A stretch of DNA of 11,490 nt from Streptosporangiaceae bacterium (GTDB taxonomy: Bacteria > Actinomycetota > Actinomycetes > Streptosporangiales > Streptosporangiaceae). The number at the start of each line of letters is the position of its first letter. The first letter of the stretch is position 1. Position numbers and translations under genes: made by a program. The stretch lies in the NCBI GenBank assembly GCA_030040415.1, contig JASHTT010000622.1:1-11490 (forward strand), given 5' to 3'. Below, one piece after another: positions 6,804 to 11,490 of this stretch. The notes under the pieces were generated by a model. It did no database searches. It was not told the DNA's origin and was given only the letters and a program-made list of their open reading frames with translations.

Positions 6804-7445
6804 TCACACCGACCCCGGATCAGGTCGGCTCTTGCGCAGCACAATGGCAAGCCTGTCGCCTGGACCCACCTCGGCGGCGACGTTACCGGCCAGGGCCGAG
6901 AGCACCGTCCAGGCGAATGTCTCGCCCGATGGCGGCCGGGGGTTGAGGCTCGGCACGGACACGGTGACCGTCATCTCGTCTCCGCCGAGCGCGAAGGTGC
7001 AGTCGAGGTTGCTGCCCGGGACGGCCTGGCCGAGCAGCATCGCGCAAGCCTCGTCGACGGCGATTCGCAGGTCCTCGATCTCGTCGAGAGTGAAATCGAG
7101 CCGCGCGGCCAGGCCCGCAGTAGCCGTCCGCAATACAGACAGGTACGCGCCGTCGGCGGGCATCCGGATGTTGACCTGGTCCTGTGTGCCAGTCTCGGGC
7201 GCGGACGCCGTGGCTGTGCCAGTCCTGGGGGACGACCCCCCTTGTCCACTTGCGGTGCCAGTCCGGGGGGACGAGCCTTCGTGCCCGGCTGCGGTGCTAG
7301 TCCGGGGAGACGCCTCCCCATGTCCCACCGCGGTGCTGGTCCGGGCGGACGACCCTTCGTGATCCCCGGAATGCGCCTGGCTCGCCTCTTGGCCGGCCAC
7401 GTCGTCGGGTGCGGCGGTGATCGCCGAGGTCTTCTCCTCCGTCAC
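6804..7445 (-). CDS. rsbW: RsbW/UsfX-type anti-sigma factor with repeat extension
   Basis: This 213-residue protein of the RsbW-like GHKL ATPase-fold group is predicted to bind and inhibit the SigF-type factor encoded just downstream. The domain spans about 90-205. LDEIEDLRIAVDEACAMLL (120-138) is the N box, and SGETFAWTVLSALAGNV (173-189) matches the region seen in M. tuberculosis UsfX. The usual G1 motif (D-x-G-x-G) is not visible, as also seems true of UsfX. The first 90 residues are an unusual Ser/Thr/Gly/Ala-rich tail that includes four tandem 13-residue units (25-76). The GTG start has GGAGG five bases upstream. No RsbV-like anti-anti-sigma gene lies nearby. Confidence 0.88.
   Translation of the reverse strand: MTEEKTSAITAAPDDVAGQEASQAHSGDHEGSSARTSTAVGHGEASPRTSTAAGHEGSSPRTGTASGQGGSSPRTGTATASAPETGTQDQVNIRMPADGAYLSVLRTATAGLAARLDFTLDEIEDLRIAVDEACAMLLGQAVPGSNLDCTFALGGDEMTVTVSVPSLNPRPPSGETFAWTVLSALAGNVAAEVGPGDRLAIVLRKSRPDPGSV
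7218..7373. repeat. Four in-frame 39-bp tandem repeats inside rsbW
   Basis: Units are 7218-7256, 7257-7295, 7296-7334 and 7335-7373, each 39 bp. On the plus strand the first three end in GCGGT and all begin with a form of GCCAGTCC. They encode 13-residue units of the form T-A-x-G-H-E-G-S-S-P-R-T-G/S. The unit at 7335-7373, which encodes the first protein copy, has the most diverged edge. The period is a multiple of three, so copy number can change without breaking the frame. Confidence 0.9.
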
Positions 7446-7566
7446 TCGTGCCTCCCCAGTCGCAGGACTAGCCGACCATGCTACGTACAGCGGCCTCTAT
7501 CGCAACTTACAGTGACCACCCGACTGCAGCGAAACCGGCACGGCCGTTCCGCGGCCTCGGAAGTGA

Positions 7567-7601
7567 CCGGCCGGCGGACCGCGAGGCGGTCCGCCGGCCG
7601 G
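7567..7601 (-). terminator. Strong terminator after sodN
   Basis: A perfect 16-bp stem, CCGGCCGGCGGACCGC paired with its complement, has a three-base GAG loop. It lies 12 bases beyond the sodN stop and upstream of rsbW, so it separates sodN transcription from the rsbW-sigF operon. Confidence 0.85.
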
Positions 7602-7612
7602 AACGCTTCGGG

Positions 7613-8020
7613 TCAGCCCTGCTTGGTCTCCCAGAAGATCTTGCTGATCTCCTCGATCTTGCCAAGCAGTTCGTCTGCCTTGGCCGGGTCAGAGCTGCCC
7701 TTCGTGCCTCCTGCGCCGGCCAGCTTGGTGGCTTCGTTGAAGAGCTGGTGCAGGTTCGGATACTTCTCGAAGTGCGGCGGCTTGAAGTAGTCGGTCCACA
7801 GCACCCACAAGTGATGCTTGACGAGTTCGGAGCGCTCTTCCTTGATCTGCAGGCAACGCGTGCGGAACTCCGGATCGGAGTTCGCCTGGTATTTCTCGCA
7901 GATTGCCTTGACCGACTCGGCCTCGATCCGCGCTTGCGCCGGGTCGTACACGCCACAGGGGAGGTCGCAGTGTGCGTGCACGATAGCCTTCGGCGCGAGG
8001 AGACGTGCGAGCAGCCTCAT
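7613..8020 (-). CDS. sodN: Nickel superoxide dismutase precursor
   Basis: This is a 135-residue precursor of the Ni-containing superoxide dismutase, a cytosolic homohexamer that converts superoxide to oxygen and hydrogen peroxide. The nickel hook HCDLPCGVYDPAQ occupies residues 17-29. After removal of a 16-residue leader (MRLLARLLAPKAIVHA) the new N-terminal His1 supplies its amine and imidazole, Cys2 and Cys6 supply thiolates, and Tyr9 guards the site. The mature length of 119 is close to the Streptomyces enzyme (117). The rest matches the helical bundle, including HLWVLWTDYFKPPHFEKYP. The ATG start has GAGAGAAGG six bases upstream. Its divergent neighbour sodX encodes the protease expected to trim the leader. 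In streptomycetes nickel status controls sodN; no operator could be identified here. Confidence 0.97.
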   Translation of the reverse strand: MRLLARLLAPKAIVHAHCDLPCGVYDPAQARIEAESVKAICEKYQANSDPEFRTRCLQIKEERSELVKHHLWVLWTDYFKPPHFEKYPNLHQLFNEATKLAGAGGTKGSSDPAKADELLGKIEEISKIFWETKQG

Positions 8021-8103
8021 TGATCGCCTTCTCTCATCCGTTAACCACGGTCTGCCAAACCCGACAGTATCGCGTCGGCCATTGCCGAAGGCGGGAGGGA
8101 TCC
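8021..8103. promoter_or_regulatory. Divergent sodN-sodX control region
   Basis: These 83 bases must hold promoters for both genes if each has its own. On the minus strand GATACTGT contains TACTGT (TANNNT, 8067-8072) as a possible sodN -10 without a good -35. On the plus strand TTAACC (8041-8046), followed about 18 bases later by CAGTAT, is a weak pair for sodX. No clear nickel-regulator palindrome was found. Confidence 0.3.
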
Positions 8104-8505
8104 GTGCGCCGGGGCCCTGGAAGTGCCGCTGCGGCCATGCGCTGGCCGCTGGCCAGGTTCGCGGTCGCCGAGCGGTCCATGGAGCCGAGCCTGCGGCCAG
8201 GCGACTGGTTGCTCGTCTGGCGCGGCTTCCGGGTGGGCAACCCGCCGCGAGTGCGAGCCGGCCAGATTGTGATCGCTCGTCATCCCGGCCGAGCCGACAT
8301 GCTGGTGATTAAGCGTGCCGTCCGGAGGCATGCCGACGGCTGGTGGCTGGCGTCAGATAACCAGGACGCCGGTGCCGTGGACAGCAGGTCATTCGGTCCG
8401 GTACCGCAGGCGGCGATCGAGGGCAGGCTGCTGCTGCGTTACCACAGGGACAGCAAAGCTGAGGCCCCGCCCGAATCGGGCGGGGCCTCAGGGCTCGATG
8501 GATAA
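8104..8505 (+). CDS. sodX: SodX: S26-family protease for NiSOD maturation
   Basis: This 133-residue protein of the signal peptidase I/LexA-like S26 family is predicted to remove the SodN leader so that nickel can bind the freed N-terminal His. The nucleophile is S25 in ERSMEPSLRPGD; the general base is K70 in LVIKRAV; the late conserved block is SDNQDAGAVDSRSFGPV. Unlike true signal peptidases it lacks a clear N-terminal membrane anchor, fitting a cytosolic substrate. The GTG start has GGGAGG five bases upstream; ATG 8137 would trim 11 residues. The last ten or so codons contain a strong transcription terminator hairpin. It sits divergent from sodN. The function is inferred from family and location and is well supported. 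Confidence 0.9.
   Translation: MRRGPGSAAAAMRWPLARFAVAERSMEPSLRPGDWLLVWRGFRVGNPPRVRAGQIVIARHPGRADMLVIKRAVRRHADGWWLASDNQDAGAVDSRSFGPVPQAAIEGRLLLRYHRDSKAEAPPESGGASGLDG
8459..8491. terminator. Bidirectional terminator embedded in the sodX 3' end
   Basis: CTGAGGCCCCGCCCGA and its exact complement are separated by one base, so in practice the stem is about 14-15 bp with a tight loop. It ends 14 bases before the end of the sodX stop codon, and it lies 20 bases beyond the stop of the convergent permease gene. It therefore encodes SodX residues and can also end transcription from both sides. Confidence 0.8.
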
Positions 8506-8510
8506 GTGAG

Positions 8511-10235
8511 TTACGCGCCCGCAGGCTCAGCCTCGGGGCCGCCGTGTGACGCGCGGGCCGCGGCCTCCTCGTTCGACTGGGCCGACTGGGCCGCCATCAG
8601 CCCTTCTATCTCGTCCCTGGGCAGCGCGCTGTTAATCGCCCAGAAGTAGATGACGAGGCTCCAGACGGCGACGATCAGCATGTCGTACCAGAACGGGATC
8701 CGGAACGTGTTGTCCGGGCCGAACTGGCCTTGCCAGGAGATGATGCCCATGCCCAGCAGGTAGGCGAAGATCCACGCCGAGCGCTTCCACTCGAGCTTGG
8801 GGGCCTCGGGGTTGTCGGCCATGTGCATGAGGATCAGCAGGTAGCCAAGAACTATGGCGATGCCGAGCTTCCAGACGATCAGGAAGCCGGACCAGTAGAC
8901 GATCATGCTTGCGATGATGAACGCGATTGGCGAAAGCACGCTGGCCACCGGCAACCGGTATGGACGCGGCAGGTCGGGCATCCGCCTGCGGAATGCGCCG
9001 AGCGCCAGCGGAGCGCCCGCGTACATCAGCACGCTCGCCGATGTGACCAGGCCGACCAGGGACACCCAGCTCGGGAACGGCACCAGGAAGACCAGGCCGA
9101 AGACGAACGCGATGAGCAGGCTGAACCAGGGGATGCCATTCTTGTCGGTCTTGGCGAAGATCGACGGGTAGTACCTGTTCCTGGCCAGACCGTAGCCAAC
9201 GCGCGAAGTCGAGGTCTGGTACATCATGCCGGTGCCGAATGGCGAGATGAACGCGTCGACCCGGAGCAGGCCGGACAGCCACGCCAGCCCGGCCAGGCCA
9301 GCGACGGTCGCGATCGGCCCGCCGACGATGTTGCCGATCGTTGTTGGGCAGGTCCCGGTCGTCGGGCAGAGCAGCGCGCCGAAGCCGTGGTGGAGCAGGC
9401 TGGGCTTCATCGCGCCGATGTACACGACCTGGACGCCGACATAAATGACGGTGCCGATCAGGATCGCGCCGATGATCGCTATCGGGAGGTTCTTCTGCGG
9501 GTTCTTGATCTCGCCAGCGAGCTGGTCAGCTTGCTCGAAGCCCAGGTAGGCGAACACGATGCCGGCCCCGGGGATCGCGGCGAAGATGTCCTTCCAGGTC
9601 ACGCCCGTCGGGAAGAAGCCGCCGCCAGCGGAGAAGTTGCTGCTGTGCAGGAAGAACAGCAGCACGATGATGGTCAGGACCGGAATGGCGACCTTCCAGT
9701 ACGTGATCGCCTGGTTGACCCTGTTGAAGAAGCGCATGGCCAGGAAGTTCAGTGCGGTGAAGATCGCCATCAGGATGATGGTGAACACGAATCCCAGGTG
9801 CGTGACGTCCGCAGTGGTCGGGTTGAAGATATGGATGTTGTGCTTGTTAAACCAGTACTGGCCGTACTCCATCACTGCGTAGCACTCGACCGGCGCGACG
9901 GTCACCGCCTGCAGCCAGGAAAAGAACCCGAAGGAGATGCCAGCCACCCCGCCGAAGGCCAGGTGCGGGAACCGCGCGGTGCCGCCTGCCACCGGGTACA
10001 TTCCGCCGAGTTCAGCGTGCACAAGCGCCAGGACGATGACCAGGACACCGGCGATGCACCAGCAAATGATGGCCGCGGGCCCTACGGCGAGGGCGGCAAG
10101 GTAGCCGCCGAATAGCCATCCGGAGCCGATGATCGAGGTCTCCGAAGACCACATCGCACCGATCAGGCCCATTTCTCGCTTGAGGCCGACGTCGCCTGGC
10201 CTGGTGCCAGTAGTAGTGACAGTCTCAGCTGCCAT
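8511..10235 (-). CDS. APC-family amino-acid permease
   Basis: This is a 574-residue integral membrane transporter of the amino acid-polyamine-organocation superfamily, probably a proton-coupled amino-acid symporter. TM1 carries the unwound substrate-site pattern SETSIIGSGWLFGG (about 30-43). TM2-3 include ELGGMYPVAGGTARFPHLAFGG, and a central block has FAYLGFEQADQLAGEIKNPQKNLP, the standard APC signature after TM6. Twelve to fourteen hydrophobic segments are apparent. The C-terminal 35 residues are hydrophilic and Ala/Glu-rich. A predicted external loop has a Cys pair (LLCPTTGTCPTT) that could form a disulfide. It is somewhat longer than the usual 450-500 residues. The length and TM1 motif recall the aspartate/proton symporter YveA of Bacillus, but the substrate is uncertain. 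The ATG has AGAAGG eight bases upstream. Confidence 0.9.
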   Translation of the reverse strand: MAAETVTTTGTRPGDVGLKREMGLIGAMWSSETSIIGSGWLFGGYLAALAVGPAAIICWCIAGVLVIVLALVHAELGGMYPVAGGTARFPHLAFGGVAGISFGFFSWLQAVTVAPVECYAVMEYGQYWFNKHNIHIFNPTTADVTHLGFVFTIILMAIFTALNFLAMRFFNRVNQAITYWKVAIPVLTIIVLLFFLHSSNFSAGGGFFPTGVTWKDIFAAIPGAGIVFAYLGFEQADQLAGEIKNPQKNLPIAIIGAILIGTVIYVGVQVVYIGAMKPSLLHHGFGALLCPTTGTCPTTIGNIVGGPIATVAGLAGLAWLSGLLRVDAFISPFGTGMMYQTSTSRVGYGLARNRYYPSIFAKTDKNGIPWFSLLIAFVFGLVFLVPFPSWVSLVGLVTSASVLMYAGAPLALGAFRRRMPDLPRPYRLPVASVLSPIAFIIASMIVYWSGFLIVWKLGIAIVLGYLLILMHMADNPEAPKLEWKRSAWIFAYLLGMGIISWQGQFGPDNTFRIPFWYDMLIVAVWSLVIYFWAINSALPRDEIEGLMAAQSAQSNEEAAARASHGGPEAEPAGA

Positions 10236-10292
10236 GATCGAGACCTTCTTTCGGTCTGCATACGGGGGCCATACGGCCCGTGAGTGAGGCTC

Positions 10293-10321
10293 ATGGTAAT
10301 GATCGACATGGTCGCTGAGAA
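10293..10321 (-). promoter_or_regulatory. Candidate permease promoter
   Basis: On the minus strand TTCTCA (10316-10321; 4 of 6) and TACCAT (10293-10298; TANNNT) are separated by 17 bases. The predicted start is near 10286, giving a leader of about 50 bases that contains a GC-rich imperfect hairpin around 10263-10282. Confidence 0.3.
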
Positions 10322-10323
10322 GA

Positions 10324-10398
10324 AGTCACTTGGCGTCATTTCGGTAACGCGAGTCACTGCGTCAACGCTGCCGAGTCCCAGTCTGACGCGGCCGTCAG
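10324..10398. promoter_or_regulatory. Repeat and palindrome cluster upstream of the permease
   Basis: AGTCACTTGGCGTCA (10324-10338) is repeated as AGTCACTGCGTCA (10352-10364), 28 bases apart. A perfect palindrome, CTGACG-cggc-CGTCAG, follows at 10383-10398. Both lie just upstream of the candidate permease promoter. They look like operator DNA, but the regulator is unknown. Confidence 0.3.
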
Positions 10399-10448
10399 GC
10401 GAGTTTGCGCAGGTCAGAACCCTTGGTCACAGCTGGCAACCGGAGTTT

Positions 10449-10469
10449 GCCCGGCCACCAATGGCGGGC
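10449..10469 (-). terminator. Candidate terminator after the CGNR-type regulator
   Basis: GCCCGGCCA and TGGCGGGC pair as an 8-bp stem with one bulged base and a CCAA loop, about 28 bases past the stop codon of the gene at 10498. There is no U tract. Confidence 0.45.
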
Positions 10470-10497
10470 TCGCGGTAAAGAAAACGTAACGCTGGAT

Positions 10498-11061
10498 TCA
10501 GCTTGCGGCGGCCGGAGCCTCACCGGTGACCGGCGCAGACTGGCGGCGCAAAGCGCTCACATTGCCCCGCGTGGCGCTGTGCTCAGCGCAATACCGCCTT
10601 GAATTACCGGGGCTAGCGTCGATAAACACCCGGTGGCATGACGCGATCGCGCAGACCCCCAGCCTGCTAACGCCGTGCAGCGACACCATCAGCGAGACGC
10701 CGATGACCGCACCTGCCGCGTACCGATCCGACACCGAGCCCTGGCTGGCTAGGTGCACGTGCCAGCGCTGATCATCGTGGCTGGACAGCTCCGGATGGAT
10801 CGGGAACTGGATGAGAAGGGCGTTCAGCCGGTCGACAGCTTCCTTGTCGTGGCCGGTTGCCGCCGCCGTGAACACGGCGCAGAACTCCTCGCGCAAGTAC
10901 CTGAGCACAGCAACATCGCGCCGTGTCGGCTGCCCGGCGAGGCAGTCGCCGAGTGACGCGGCGCAGTCAGCCGGCGTGCTCAGCGCGTCCGGCTCGCCGC
11001 CGGCCCCGGTGGCCGTGTTGGCAAGGCGAACAGCCAGCTCTGCATATGAAGAGAGGTTCAA
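10498..11061 (-). CDS. CGNR zinc-finger-type regulator (ABATE-like), variant ligands
   Basis: This 187-residue protein resembles actinobacterial CGNR zinc-finger proteins, putative transcription regulators with an N-terminal helical ABATE domain. The N-terminal part is ELAVRLANT... (8-16) through the acidic/helical middle (47-90). The C-terminal finger is C137-x4-C142...RRYC158, then AEHSATRGNVSALR, where most relatives have a Cys-Gly-Asn-Arg or similar. The fourth Cys is missing; H161 is the nearest possible ligand. The TTG start is supported by AAGGA six bases upstream and by the absence of a better in-frame start. The C-terminus (175-187) is an Ala/Pro-rich tail. The targets are unknown. 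It is divergent from the oxidoreductase gene at the right edge. Confidence 0.7.
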   Translation of the reverse strand: MNLSSYAELAVRLANTATGAGGEPDALSTPADCAASLGDCLAGQPTRRDVAVLRYLREEFCAVFTAAATGHDKEAVDRLNALLIQFPIHPELSSHDDQRWHVHLASQGSVSDRYAAGAVIGVSLMVSLHGVSRLGVCAIASCHRVFIDASPGNSRRYCAEHSATRGNVSALRRQSAPVTGEAPAAAS

Positions 11062-11286
11062 CTACGGTCCTTACCTGCGCGAGTCCCGTCAGGAGGCCGC
11101 TTCCCGCATCGAGTATGGCACAGTCCGTGCAGGTCGGCAGGGTGGTCCTTATTACCTAACCAGCGGATTGACCAGCTTGAGGACAATGTCCAGGCCCCTG
11201 CGCCGCGCCGGGCGAACGGCCGAGGCGGCGGGTGCCGTCGTTCCCGTAATAATGGCGCCAGTGCCGATCGCGCGGGCGAGTGGCGC
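11062..11286. other. Divergent intergenic region
   Basis: No supported gene is present. On the minus strand CATACT (11112-11117; 5 of 6 to TATAAT-type TATACT) could be a -10 for the CGNR-type gene, but no -35 matches. A minus-strand open frame through this area (11152-11427) mainly mirrors the oxidoreductase gene and is not accepted. Confidence 0.35.
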
Positions 11287-11292
11287 TAGGGT
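11287..11292 (+). promoter_or_regulatory. -10 element for leaderless oxidoreductase mRNA
   Basis: TAGGGT (TANNNT) ends seven bases before the ATG at 11300 and no Shine-Dalgarno sequence is present. This fits a leaderless transcript beginning at or next to the ATG. Confidence 0.5.
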
Positions 11293-11299
11293 CCACACC

Positions 11300-11490
11300 A
11301 TGTTCGCAGTCACGGCCGCCAGCTTCGACACCGAGGACCCCATCGCCGGGCTGGCGCTTGGCGAGCACGCCGAGCCCGTGCCGCCGGACGGCTGGACGAC
11401 GGTCGCTGTCAAGGCCGCCTCGCTCAACCATCACGACGTCTGGTCGCTGCGCGGTATCGGGCTCGCCGCTGACCGGCTGCCGATGATTCT
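11300..11490 (+). CDS. Zinc-type alcohol dehydrogenase/quinone oxidoreductase, N-terminal part
   Basis: This is the first 63 codons of a medium-chain dehydrogenase/reductase (MDR) family enzyme, cut by the window edge. The visible part is the GroES-like N-terminal domain: a short strand (MFAVTAASF), a variable loop, the strand WTTVAVKAASLNHHDVWSLRG (31-51), then a lead-in to the substrate/zinc region. NHHDVWSLRG is the typical N-x-x-D block after the second strand. Such enzymes use NADPH or NAD to interconvert alcohols and carbonyls or to reduce quinones and enones. The NAD-binding half and any catalytic zinc ligands lie beyond the window, so the subtype cannot be named. The ATG is chosen because the family N-terminus begins here and TAGGGT stands seven bases upstream. 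Confidence 0.85.
   Translation, partial: MFAVTAASFDTEDPIAGLALGEHAEPVPPDGWTTVAVKAASLNHHDVWSLRGIGLAADRLPMI

Noticed and set aside
6217..7362. 381-codon plus-strand frame across sigF and rsbW
   Set aside because: It is a shadow of two recognised genes, and its end simply translates the rsbW repeats backwards.
7508..7540. GTTT...GGGT on the minus strand as a SigF autoregulatory promoter before rsbW
   Set aside because: The spacer is about 10 bases instead of 14-16 and the -10 is GGGTGG, so the match is not convincing.
8730..10115. 461-codon plus-strand frame across the permease
   Set aside because: It is antisense to a well-supported transporter, rich in Asp/Arg/Gln, and has no family features.
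11152..11427. Minus-strand frame ending in LDIVLKLVNPLVR
   Set aside because: The ending faintly recalls the N-terminus of deazaflavin-dependent nitroreductases, but most of the frame mirrors the MDR gene and the match is too short to call a gene remnant.

Overview
The window is high-GC DNA from an actinomycete (Actinomycetota). The lineage markers are a WhiB1-type iron-sulfur regulator, a PdtaS-type histidine kinase, a SigF/RsbW sigma/anti-sigma pair, a nickel superoxide dismutase with its SodX protease, and several starts that look leaderless (TANNNT 6-7 bases before the start codon). The genus cannot be told from the sequence. Nothing suggests a prophage, plasmid, insertion sequence or CRISPR array.

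Layout. 40-1728 (-) is an orphan thiamine-diphosphate enzyme of the acetolactate-synthase-like group. 1888-3372 (+) is PdtaS. It converges, across a perfect 12-bp hairpin, on whiB1 (3512-3763, -). About 460 bp of regulatory DNA follow, holding a candidate whiB promoter, two near-consensus CRP-type sites and a palindrome. 4228-5184 (-) is a diacylglycerol/sphingosine-kinase-family lipid kinase. It overlaps head to head with a four-helix membrane protein with a Pro/Ala/Arg-rich N-terminal tail (5157-5870, +). From memory this PdtaS / WhiB1 / lipid kinase / membrane protein block has the same gene order as Rv3220c-Rv3217c of Mycobacterium tuberculosis.

Next, on the minus strand, comes the operon rsbW (6804-7445) then sigF-type sigma factor (5872-6765). 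RsbW carries an unusual N-terminal extension built of four 13-residue tandem repeats. A strong terminator separates it from sodN (7613-8020, -). sodN is divergent from its presumed maturation protease sodX (8104-8505, +). sodX converges with a large APC-family amino-acid permease (8511-10235, -), and a 16-bp hairpin serves both, lying inside the 3' end of sodX. The right end holds a CGNR-type zinc-finger regulator with one altered metal-ligand position (10498-11061, -) and the N-terminal part of a zinc-type alcohol dehydrogenase/quinone oxidoreductase (11300 to the window edge, +).

The genes form a stress- and redox-sensing neighbourhood: a cytosolic sensor kinase, an Fe-S/NO-responsive WhiB, an alternative sigma factor with its antagonist, and superoxide detoxification. 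No wholly new multi-gene system is evident. The items most worth a second look are the whiB1 control region, the repeat-extended RsbW, the overlapping divergent lipid kinase/membrane protein starts, and the terminator embedded in sodX.
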